A stretch of 64,000 bases of DNA from Karalla daura (taxonomy: Eukaryota > Chordata > Actinopteri > Chaetodontiformes > Leiognathidae), in the NCBI GenBank assembly GCA_029224185.1, contig CM055190.1, forward strand, positions 16,805,320 through 16,869,319, read 5' to 3'. Below are positions 39,127-49,500 of the stretch, piece by piece. The notes beneath the pieces are model-generated. The model was not told the DNA's origin and did not search any database. It was given only the letters and a program-made list of their open reading frames with translations. The position numbers were made by a program, and so were the translations under genes. Within the stretch, counting starts at the first letter, position 1. Every line of letters starts with the position of its first letter.

Positions 39127-40598
39127 GGTCAGCTGTGATTGCTCCGGGCAAAACAGGAGCAGATGGTGTTTTGCTATGCATGAATGGAGCGTTAGAGGAG
39201 TTGGACTGAATAGGCCAAGTTTTGAATGGTGTCTACACAGCACCTGCCTCTTGTAGCAGCAGGGACATCCTAGTGGCATGATCTGTCTTGGCTTTGCTGC
39301 CATCATAAGGGATGAAAGAAAGAAACAGAGGGGGAACCTTGTTGGGTACTGTCCATTTTTATTGATTTTCCTGCAAGTCGTGGCATAATGTGGTGTACAG
39401 TCAGTTTGAGTTAATTGGATGTGACACAGCGTGCATGTGTAATCTATCACTCTGGTCTCCTGGTACACTTTATCAGTTTTGTTGCCATAGAAACGTGTTG
39501 GCTCTGTAATAGCCTATATTAACAGGCTAAGTAAGTTGCAATAAAAGGCAATTTCAGAGTTGGGATCCTCTGCTGAACACAAAGCCTATAAAATACTGAT
39601 GAAATAAATCAGGAAGTGGCAGAGGGAGGAGGGAGCCAGATTTTACATTCTTAAACCAAACAAGTCCAAATAAAAAGAGACTGCTATCGCTTCCGTGCAA
39701 CACAGGGACATCTGTCAACCTCTGGGGCATGATGATCTGTCACAATAAAGAAAGCTTTCTCAAATCACTGACAGCTTGCTGTGCTTTTTATTTATTTATT
39801 TTTTTCAAGTGACTGTACAACAATGGAGAATAAATGCTCCAGATGCATTAGGTCCACGGAATACTGACAAAACACAGTAGCATATTGAGTGAACCATAAT
39901 AATCTGAAACAAAACAGGCTCTCATTCGCTCGCCGCTGTTATTGAAGTGGAGACAGGTTCTGCCAATAAACAGTTTTTCCTTTTGGCTCTAAATGTTTAT
40001 TCTATGACCTTTCTGATGTTGACAGCAGAGTAACAGTGGTTAGTTTATCTGCCCTCATTCTAATGTGCACTCAGTACACACTTAAATCTAAAAAGCATCC
40101 ACATAGGCACGATAGAAACCACTATTTGACTGTCTAATGACTGTCAAGGCGTTTTATATCAATGCAAGTTGGCCAGGTAATTCCATTAATCTCATGAATA
40201 AACCAGTTCTCTCCTCCATGGAGAGCGTTGTAATATTAAGGTGTGGTTCTGCAACATATTTAGCAACAATATGATCACGTGTAGTTCATCTCTTACAGGA
40301 ACCAGGGTTATTCTTCGTGATTAGGAGTTGCACCACTTCTTCCTCTCGCAATTTTGAAACAAAAAAATTGAGTGTCAAACCCTGCAGTGCATTGTTGGAT
40401 TTTTGCAAGTTACAAAGGTCAGAATTATGGAAAGAAATTATGAATGCCATAAACCCAAGGGCTGAATCGCTGTCACCAAGGCAACATGATGAGATGCAAG
40501 ATGGTGTTTATGTGCATGTGTGTGCACACCTGCAAAAACAAGAGAAGTGATTATTTGTGATAAATGTCACACATACGCGCACATGTACTCACATACTA

Positions 40599-40746
<148 letters not shown>

Positions 40747-41839
40747 CTTTCTGACTGGGTTATATTAACTGGCCAAATCAAAGAGAAATTCAAATCAAAC
40801 CTTGAGATGAGGGCAGCAGAAAGGTTGCGCTCGGTTATCACAATATTTATTCCGACCCCCCTTGAATGTAGGATCAACTTTGCTCTGAGGCATCGTCTCG
40901 GGCACTCCTTTAGTCTAGCAGGTCAAAAGTTCTCTAAACAAACGTTACCATTGGTCAGCAGAGTCAACAGTCCAGCCTGGCAACAGAGCAGCCAACAGCC
41001 CCCAAACAAAGGTCACCATTCATCTCAGAGGTCAGTAGTTCTCTCCACGAAGCTGATCATGGCAAGGTCAAGAATTCCTGAAACGTGGTCAGCCATTTGA
41101 CTGGAGGCCTAGTTCCTCCAAGTAAACAAGGCTTGGCATTGGACTTGTAGGGTCAGTTCTCTCTGCACCTCTTTGCACCAGGTTTTAGCGGAATGAAATA
41201 CCCTGTTGTTGTTTTTTTTCCCATTTTTCCACAAGGAAACAAAGTTTAGTGGCAGAGTGGAGTGGCAGGTCCTTCATCTGTGGCCTGAGCTCAGACTGCA
41301 AGATTAGCTGCAGCGTGGGTCTGATGGTCAGATGGTCAGTGTCAGCAGGGCTTTTGTTATGCTCACATTGTATCTGTGCGATGAACGGGAAAACAACAAA
41401 AGGACCAAAATAAATAATTAAAATACAGAATCCCTCAGCTTCCACATCTGACTCCTTAGTCATCCTCGGCACAGAGCCGCACGACTGACCTCAGTGGGGA
41501 GGAGGAGGACAATTAGGTCACCTCATGATTGCATTACTCAAATGACATATTAATGTCATAGTGCCCTTCATGCATTTCATCAGCATTAGTTAATGATGAG
41601 TACAGAAAGGCAGAAGAGTGGATTATATTGATTGCTTTGTGCTTTTATGATTGCATCATGCACTCTGAAAGACAAAAAAAACAATATTTATCTTGTAGAT
41701 CCAACAGCATAAAAGCAGGTGAATATTATTTATTCACCTATTCAAATTAAACCAATCCCTTTTGTAGAAGCAGTGTGTTATCTGTGAAAATTATGAGTGA
41801 GTGTGTTTGTGCATGCATGTGTGTACAGCAGTGTTTTGA

Positions 41840-42380
41840 AAATATCTGTAACCTTTTTATTGCAGAGTCCCATAACTCCAACCCTGGCTGTGAGATATTT
41901 GTACACACAGTGACCGCAGCACTGAGGGGTTATGGAATAACAAGGAGCTCCATGCATTATTAATGGGCTCCGCTGTGAATCTGTTCAGAATAATAACGGC
42001 GATTTCCCAGAGCCTCATTACTGTGTGTTTTTAAAGCATGTGTTTGGTATCCATGGACACCCACTCTCACACTCTCCTCTTCTCCCCCTGCGTTAAGATT
42101 CAGGTCATGCACGGCACTTGCTGTTTTTAATTTTCATTTCATCATAAGCACTTTAAGACTGTTGCCAACGCTTATTTGCAGTTTTGCTGCAGACCTCTTC
42201 ACTCGGGCTTCTGACAGGACAGATGCTGCAATTAATCACGGCAGAGAAATGGGCATCGTTTCCATCCGGAGCTGAAGAGCTGATCAGTGCAGCCGTAGCG
42301 GCGTCAGCGGCATCGAGGCCTCAGCCCAAATTACAAAACGCTTTCCTCAAACTAACTAATTAAAAACAAACCCAAATTTG
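41840..42380. promoter_or_regulatory. Candidate conserved non-coding block close to the tox3 3' end
   Basis: A long non-repetitive block, including CATTATTAATGGGCTCCGCT, AGAATAATAACGGCGATTTC and GCTGCAATTAATCACGGCAG. It is more GC-balanced than its surroundings and without a convincing open frame. It lies roughly 2.2-2.8 kb beyond the tox3 stop, past the estimated 3'UTR. Confidence 0.35.
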
Positions 42381-42895
42381 AAAATTCTATCAGGCGGCTA
42401 TCACAGAAGCAAAGGAGCAGATTTCTCTCTCTAATTTTCCAGCAAACATTAACTTGTGTTTAAAACGTCTCAACTGCCTTTGGAATTAAAAGAAAAAAAA
42501 AAGCAAGAAAAGGCCCCTCTCTGGGCCAGTGGATTCACCAGCTATTGTGAAGATATGATAATTATTGTTTGCCTGCCTTCCCTCCCCCGCTCTCCACATT
42601 ATTCAAGGGAGCTCAGCAAACCCCTGGGGATGTCTTGGAAATGAAGCGATTTTGAAGGGAGTAAGAAAGAGGCAGAATCCAATGCACTGGTGTGTGAGAA
42701 GGGGACTGTTATTGAGACAAGTACCAGTTACATGCTGACCTTGTCCAGTATCAACACTGTTTTTATACACAGTTACAATGGACTTCCATTCAAATCACTG
42801 AGGGACAGCAAACACTAATGCCAACATAAATGCTCATAAACCCCCGCAATGTATTTTTTTTCTCTCATAGAATTACTCCATAGAAAACATACAAA

Positions 42896-44618
42896 TTTAT
42901 TTTTTTCATAAAGAATGATGTGCTATGAATATTTATCAGTGTGTTCGTTTCCATCGCTAACAAAGAGATGTGAAGAAGTACCTCATAGAAATTATGGCTA
43001 ATATAACTTTCGAAATAAAGTGATTCCTTCAAATAAATATTTGTGATTGATAGTTTAATTTTGAACAGAGACACAAAGAAATATATAATACTTCATACAA
43101 AATTATGGCTACTATCATATTAGTGATGGAATGTCTCTGGATTTGTCTTCATGGCCAAGCAAGAAAACTCAAACATTAAATTACTTTTTTCCTATTGTGA
43201 GCGGAAAACAACTTTTCAAGAACTCCATACCGATATGCATTTATTCTATGGACAGTTTTCAAAAGCAGTTGATTTGTAAGCAAAATACAAACAAAATTAA
43301 TTGCTGCTATTGTAACTCATAAAAAAGTATAAAAGAGCAGAAATGCACTATGTGATATAGCAATCCACAGGTCGTTTAACAATGTTTTAATTAAAGCCTC
43401 ACATATTAAAACTTTACAACAGGTGATATGAAAAATGTACAACATTTTCATTTTTTTTTCCAGGGACTTCTGTACAGCTGGCAAAAATACCTCCGATGCC
43501 TTTTCAGTTGGCTTTGGCAGTGCAACAAACTGGCTCTGCTAGTTATCTTTTTTTTCCTTTTTTAAAACAATGACGGTATCAAGGAGCAGAGTAAAAATAC
43601 ATCAATCCCCAAACCATCTGCCTTGATCCAGAAATTTGTATTTACCATAAAATATCCCATTTGTTACACAAAATAAAAACATAATTTAATTGTTAAACAT
43701 CTGAAGTAAGAACAAATAATAAAAGAGGATTTTGTTTTGGGGGCGTGCCAGTTACTTTTGGGAAAATCATCTGGAACGTCGATTACTGGATAAAGGAGGT
43801 CTCGTCTCTCCTCACTCTACAAAACATGTACAGCAGATTACAGCTACAGGTTGACAATGTGATGACGTAATGATTTATGGCAGTTTCTGTCTTAGTCTGT
43901 TCATCCATCCAGAGATACGTCCAAAGACCTTTCATTTTCAGATCACCATTTTCTTCAAGGCATTGTCTGCATTTCTGACCCGGTTTTAATGGGTTCAAAT
44001 GTCGCCGAGCCTCAAACATGATGATTTGATCAACTGTTTCCTTCCGTGCCATTGTTGAACAGTTACATCTGTGAGGATGATGAGTGAAAGAGAAAAGGTT
44101 GGAGTGAAGACAGTCTCAATATATACTGGCCAGTGTGGGAACAAAGACTGATGTGTGGGTTTACTGGTTTCCAGCAAAGTTCCTGTGAGTCAGTCAGGCC
44201 AGGCAGCAGCAGATAAAAATCCTTTTCTTGCACCGCATTCAAAATGTCCTTTAGCTGCACTGATCTGACAACTCGGGTCTCATAAATAAAGCTTTATTGT
44301 TAAATAAAACAGTGAAAGACACGTGTCTTTCGACACACTCGGTGCCCAGTCACTTTAAATTGACAACTGAAAGACCACACAAACAAACAAACAATCACTG
44401 GGCGCTGGCCCTGACAGGCTTCAGCTATGACAGTATTAACCCAGTTTTACAAGTTAACCCCCCTGTACACACGTGTGCATATCTGTCTATAACAATGGAC
44501 AAGTTCTTTGTATAACATTCTAAATCTTACACACTTCTTAAGTGCAACTTTAAAAAGCAACAAGGAATGATGCTTTTATTTCTACTCCCGTTCTTTGAGA
44601 TAGGATTTTGCTTTTGGC
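42896..44618 (-). other. tox3: Probable tox3 3'UTR with several candidate polyadenylation signals
   Basis: The DNA following the stop is AT-rich and has no recognised repeats. Minus-strand AATAAA hexamers occur at 44575-44580 (39 bp after the stop), 44293-44298, 43240-43245 and 42896-42901. Long T-rich and A-rich runs, such as the A/T-rich section 43430-43760, are typical of vertebrate 3'UTRs. Which signal is used is unknown; the left boundary given is the most distal hexamer I noted. A 89-codon open frame at 43783-44052 on this strand looks like chance. Confidence 0.45.
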
Positions 44619-44784
44619 TCAGTAAATGCTGACCTGGGACAGGACCTGGGCATGGGCCTGGATTTGGGAGGGGTGGGGTTGCTGCTGCTGCGGTGGCGCA
44701 GGCTGGGGGCTGCCCAGTGATGCAGACCCCCCCACAGAGTGTGGAGTACCAGGAGAGTGCTGGGGTGGCGAACACTGAGACTGG

Positions 44785-44821
<37 letters not shown>

Positions 44822-45443
44822 GATGTTGAATCTGCTGCTGATGCAGCTGGTGCTGCAACTGCATGTGCTGCAGCTGCATCTGCTGTTGCTGCTGTTGTTG
44901 TTGCTGTTGGTGTTGCTGCTGCTGCTGCTGCATGTGGTGCTGCTGCAGCTGCTGCTGGAGGTGGTGTTGGAAATGCTGATGTTGCATCTGCTGCTGAATC
45001 TGCTGGTGATGCATCTGCTGCTGCTGCATCTGATGGTTCTGGAGGTGCTGCTGCATCTGCTGCTGCTGCTGGAGCTGCTGCATCGCATGCTGTTGCACCG
45101 GTTGCATGGGTGGGCTCATCTGAGACACCGCAGTGGACTGGGCGCCTGCCACCATGGCTCCTCCACCGCCCATCTGGCCGAGCATCTGCGGTGGCATCCC
45201 GGAGGACATGTTTTGGTGGGACACTGTAACCGAGGTCACAATCTGACTTCCCCCTAGTCTCATCTGCAGAGGCTTTGGGGCAATGGTCCGTGGTAGGACT
45301 TGTTGGAGGGCCTGGGATGCCGATGACATAGAGGGGTGCTGGTTGAGGGGGGAAGGAAGTACCAGGCCTGGGGACAGACTGGTGGAGGCCAGAGTCTGCT
45401 GCACAGAGCGGATAGTCTGGGCCTCAGCTGATTCTGCTGCAGC
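44619..45443 (-). CDS. tox3: tox3 terminal coding exon (274 aa plus stop, glutamine-rich C-terminus)
   Basis: The exon begins AAAESAEAQTIRSVQQTLAS after the acceptor CCATCCAG and ends QVLSQVSIY with TGA at 44619-44621. Visible residues 299-412 form a Ser/Pro/Met-rich region including the family signature PRTIAPKPLQMRL and IVTSVTV. Residues 412-521 are a low-complexity domain in which 69 of 110 residues are Gln, interspersed with His, Met and Leu. The longest pure Gln runs are 11 (44787-44819) and 10 (44880-44909). The human gene was first catalogued as a CAG-repeat gene (CAGF9/TNRC9), which fits. The tail acts in transactivation in this family. An in-frame GTG within the exon (Val, at 45402-45404) is not a start. 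Confidence 0.96.
44775..45104 (-). repeat. CAG/CAA trinucleotide-rich coding low-complexity region of tox3
   Basis: On the coding strand this 330-bp stretch is dominated by CAG and CAA with CAC, CAT, ATG and CTG interruptions. One stretch, 44787-44819, is eleven uninterrupted CAG codons; the 10-Gln run at 44880-44909 mixes CAG and CAA. Mixed codons favour stability, while the pure CAG run is the likely length-variable part. The same DNA leaves all frames open on the opposite strand, producing Leu-rich and Ala-rich phantom frames. Confidence 0.95.
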
Positions 45444-45634
45444 CTGGATGGAGAGAGAATATCAAACTTTATTCCCTGAATCCCCTCTGAGTGCAGTTTC
45501 TTCCATCTGCACTTTATACTTTCTAGACCTGACTTTACAGCACAGAGCCTAATACAGGGGAATCTGTAAAATCTAATTCACTTTTCAGTCAAAGTCACAC
45601 ATTTGTCAGGTGAAAAGAGGAAACAGTTTCTCAC
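45444..45634 (-). other. tox3: tox3 intron between exons 6 and 7 (191 bp)
   Basis: A short intron with donor GTGAGA and acceptor TCCATCCAG, phase 0. No repeats or embedded features are visible. Confidence 0.9.
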
Positions 45635-45715
45635 CTTGGAAACCAGGCTGGCACGGTATGCCGCCAGGGCTTTTAAATATTCTTTCTTGGCAGCTTCGGT
45701 TTTGCTTTTGTAAAC
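45635..45715 (-). CDS. tox3: tox3 coding exon 6 (27 aa, third helix of the HMG box)
   Basis: This 81-bp exon encodes VYKSKTEAAKKEYLKALAAY then RASLVSK (visible residues 272-298). It completes the HMG box by supplying helix 3, so the DNA-binding domain is split by a 198-bp intron between EEQKQ and VYK. The acceptor is CATCGCAG|GTT and the donor TCCAAG|GTGAGA, both phase 0. The family consensus usually reads VYKRKTEAAK; this copy has Ser in place of Arg at the fourth position, which is a surface position. Confidence 0.96.
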
Positions 45716-45913
45716 CTGCGATGACACAAAGGCATGTGTGAATGGACAAAAAAAGCTTCAAAAGAGATTATTTATCTAAGGTTAAATGAAGTTTACTACA
45801 CAAGCCACACTATATTCACACTTGTTTCTTGATCTCTGATAGTCTAGATTTCTATGCAAGTCATTTATCATGAAACATTTTTGACCAGTCCTAAGAGTCA
45901 AACTATCCAATAC
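45716..45913 (-). other. tox3: tox3 intron between exons 5 and 6 (198 bp), interrupting the HMG box
   Basis: Donor GTATTG and acceptor ATCGCAG. The intron falls between Gln of EEQKQ and Val of VYK, ahead of helix 3 of the HMG box. Confidence 0.9.
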
Positions 45914-46144
45914 CTGCTTCTGCTCCTCTCCCAATCCATCCCACATAGAGGCCACAATCTTGGACACTTCCCCAAAGGTAGCATTAGGATTCTGTCCCTT
46001 AATAGCAGCCTGGGTGTCTCTAAAGAACAGAGCGTAAGCTGACACTGGCTTCTGGGGCTCATTGGGATCCTTCTTCTTCTTCTTCTTTGGAGTCTTGGGT
46101 TTCTTTGTGGGATCAATGGGGGCAGGCCGCTTCTCCCCAATTAC
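45914..46144 (-). CDS. tox3: tox3 coding exon 5 (77 aa, lysine-rich NLS and first two-thirds of the HMG box)
   Basis: This 231-bp exon encodes visible residues 195-271. It starts VIGEKRPAPIDPTKKPKTP, runs into six consecutive lysines (a bipartite or monopartite nuclear localisation signal), then DPNEPQKPVSAYALFFRDTQ, which opens the HMG box and continues to EEQKQ. HMG boxes bend DNA through three helices. Helices 1 and 2 lie here (FFRDTQAAIKGQNPNA and FGEVSKIVASMWDGL), and the core aromatics F, Y and W are intact. The acceptor is CATGACAG|GTAATT, so the exon itself begins with a donor-like GTAA; the donor is AAGCAG|GTATTG. Both ends are phase 0. This is the most conserved part of the protein. 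Confidence 0.97.
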
Positions 46145-46241
46145 CTGTCATGGTCGGGAACGAGACACTTCTGAAATGAGTATGTTTTTTCCATCAAAAT
46201 ATAAGTTCTCCATAAGCAAGGTAAGATTTCTCTGTGCTCAC
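46145..46241 (-). other. tox3: tox3 intron between exons 4 and 5 (97 bp)
   Basis: Near the lower limit of vertebrate intron size. Donor GTGAGC and acceptor CCATGACAG with a weak polypyrimidine tract; an alternative AG (TTTCAG) sits about 26 bp upstream of the acceptor used. Confidence 0.9.
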
Positions 46242-46505
46242 CCTGTTGCCGTCGTCCTGGTCATCCTCATTGATGGAGCTGGAGGGTGACGGTGTGGCTG
46301 ATTTGCTGGCGGGTGGCGATGGGGAAGTGTGGGTGATGTTGGGCCCTGCCATGTTTAGGCTCAGCTGTGCGTTGATTTGGGATTGGTTGATGGTGGTCAG
46401 CTGGTTCCGGGAGATCATCCCATTGGGGCTGTTCATACTGATGATGGACTTCATCACCATGGCGGGGTTGGTTGGGTACTGACGGAGATGTCCCGGTCCA
46501 ACATT
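46242..46505 (-). CDS. tox3: tox3 coding exon 4 (88 aa, linker before the nuclear localisation signal)
   Basis: This 264-bp exon encodes visible residues 107-194, starting NVGPGHLRQYPTNPAMVMKS and ending in the acidic NEDDQDDGNR. The acceptor is TCCTTCACAG|AAT and the donor AGG|GTGAGC, both phase 0. The QLTTINQSQINAQLSLNMAG segment and the serine/proline run HTSPSPPASKSATPSPSSSI are strongly diagnostic of TOX proteins. The serine-proline dipeptides are potential proline-directed phosphorylation sites (inference). Only 97 bp of intron separate it from the next exon. Confidence 0.95.
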
Positions 46506-49500
46506 CTGTGAAGGACAAAGGAAAGAGCACTTGATTAGAAATTAACCATCACGTGATGTTTCACTGGCCTCTACTTTCACACGTCCATTGAGACATCTCC
46601 AGAGATTTGAAACTCATTCCTGCAACTCCAAGGGACTCGATATGAAACCTTATTGCCCTGTGTACCAGGCGCAAGAAGCTGCATCTCTCCACCAGAGAGG
46701 AAATCGGGTCACTGTGGATTGTTATGTGACAGATCGCATGTCACAATGTCCTGGGTTTTAAATGTCTCTATGGCCATGATAAATTATCTTGACACCCGAG
46801 GAGCCTACTTTATAAGCCAGTAATAGATGGCTCCACAGCTCAGTTGATTCATTTCAAAACTCCATTGTATGGAAATCTGTGACAGAGCCTTTGACTGCCC
46901 GCTCCCTGGAGGGAGAACAGTGGACTCACTTCCCCTGCTGTGGTACATAACTTCAAATGCCACAATAAAAGACTGTTTGGGTCACATGCATGAACATGTC
47001 AGCTCAGTTTGAGGTAGCCACAAGCCCATATGCTCTACTGAAATGTTACTGTAAGGTTATAACTCTGTGAAAGAGGCACCTTTCATAGATCATGTTTGAC
47101 TGCTTGATAGAGGGAAAAGTTCTCTATAATCAAGTTCATACATCAACTGGCTGAAGGAATGAAGCTTAAGAGCTTTGGACAGGTCCCCTGCCTTCTACCA
47201 TCCGGGGTATAATGTAATAACATTCTCAAAATCCCTTTCACCTTTTTTTTCTTGATAAAAAACATTTGCTTCTTGAGAGAGTCTGGGAGAAGGTGAGGGC
47301 AACATGTTTGCATTGATTGTGGTGAGGATGAAATTACAAGGGCTGCCAGCTCCCCAGAGGGAGGACTGATCAGAGAGCCGGCAGAGCCGACATGGAAAAG
47401 AGGAAGGGACGTGAACACAACAGAAAAGGTGATTTGTTCTCCCTGGGTACATCCATCTGGTATTCAGCAGCACAAACCCAATCTCTTCCAACATCAACAC
47501 ATCATAAACCCACACACCTGACTTTATTGAAAGAACCTTATGAATGCCCACCTTCAAAAACAATATTGTAACACTATTTCAGACAGAGACATATTGGATC
47601 TACAATCCATTTCTTTCTCATATGCCATGTCTACTGCTAATCATAAATACAATCTATGAAGTGAGGCAGGATTTATATTTACATGTGTGCAGAAGATTCT
47701 GCAAAGGTGGGGAAGAAATTGAAGACATATTGTTGCTATTCTTCAAAGATGGGACCTTTTATTTTCTTGCAAATAAAAGCTGAAATAAACAAGCCAGTGA
47801 CCAAATGACTGTGATTTACATATCTGCAACCCGCCATGTTCCAAGTGCTATTGTCATCTTCATTACTGAGAACACGATGGCTCGCAGTTTGCTCTCTGCT
47901 CGCTGCGAACATCAAAGACGCACACACTGAGCTCATTAGTCGTGGCCATCTGTATAATAACACTTTTGCCCAATCCCAATGATGCAGTCTTGACTTAGAG
48001 CAATGGCCCGTTCTGCCGTTTGTTGGGAATATGGTGATTTCTGCTAAATGGCCTTTAGATGTTGTGCATTTAAAGAAAAAATATGCACTGATGACCACAG
48101 TTAAGCACTCTGTCATAGCACACACAACAGCCGGCTGAATGTCCTATTTTATCACATATTACAGCAATAACTGGAGTGGCAGCAATTTTGCTTTTCACTA
48201 CATGGAACAAAAGAGTAATGAGAGTTGCGTCTGTGAAACGCCACCAACGGCACGTTTGATTTGAATGAAACCATAACAGCTAATAACACACTAGAGAAAC
48301 AAATCATCTTAAGTAACAGTTGCCTTGATTGTGAATATGAATCTGATGCTAGGATGTTTATTTATGTCCCTCTGCCGTCACATTTGCACTTTGATTGCAG
48401 TATTGTCAGCAGTCACAACAGCCATCCAACTAGATATTTTGATAGTCATCGTAAATCTGCAAATAAGTCCTTATCTTGAGTACACAGTGGCCAGATGTGC
48501 CCTCCTTAGGCAGGTCTGTGTGTCTAGGTGCAGTGTCTGTCTCTGTGTTTGCATGTCAAACACTAGCAGGATGAAATCTACTCCCAAATCAATGAAGTTG
48601 ATTTTTTTTCTTCTTTTTTTCAATGTAGATTCATTTTTCAGTCTACAATGTGCTACTTTTAATGTGTGGCAACAACATAATACTATCAACTTAATGCTCC
48701 AAAAAATAGCTTGTTTTGTTTTTTGCTGCCCTCATCTACACATAACACTGCAAACACGCAGAGCAATGTGATGCATTTGGAAAAAATGATGTACAGGGGA
48801 AAAAAAAGAGAGAAAACACTATTGACAATGTTGTGAAATGCTTTGCACCATAAATGCCAGCAAACAAACACAGCAGCTGGACTCCAAATGCACAAATGCA
48901 ACATTATGCATTCACCTAGTGATAAAAATCTCAACACTGATGTTAATGAAAGCAGGCTCCAGCCTGTTCTTAAAGATATTGAAAATCAGAATTGGGAGAG
49001 AATGTATGAACAGTGGCACCATGTACTGAGCTGTAACAGGCTGAAAAGAATGTTAACAAGTTCAATTTCCATTCAATCAATGCCAGAGCTCTTGGAAATG
49101 TTCCATGGCAGGAGAGGGGTAAAATCATCTATATGGTAATTATAAGGATGAATCCCCCAGTAACTTTCGCCAGCATGAAAGGTCAGTCCTATTAAAGATA
49201 GTTTATCAGTGCACTGCACATATTCCTTTACTCGGCTTCTAAACGGGTACATCATTTTATTTTTTTCCCTCCATTTTCTGCAACCTGCTGAAGTCTGTGC
49301 TTAAGCCAAATGAGAAAAATGGAATTTTGAATGCCAGTAAAAGCTATAATAGCATGAAGATAAATTGTTTTTCTTCCCCCTGCCCTGTCTCAGTCAAACA
49401 CACTTCTCTGTCATTCTGTGTCTGTGGTGGTGTGAACCCAGTCTCCACAACTCTACAACCTCTAACCCCCACTTAAAAACAAATCTCTCTCCTTCTCCCC

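Noticed and set aside
39022..39468. Minus-strand 148-codon frame
   Set aside because: Ends in Arg/Glu repeats from the TC tract; the remainder lacks protein-like composition.
44693..45257. Two plus-strand open frames of 178 and 172 codons (Ala-rich and Leu-rich) across the tox3 last exon
   Set aside because: They are the antisense readings of the CAG/CAA repeat, which keeps all frames open. No plus-strand gene signals are present.
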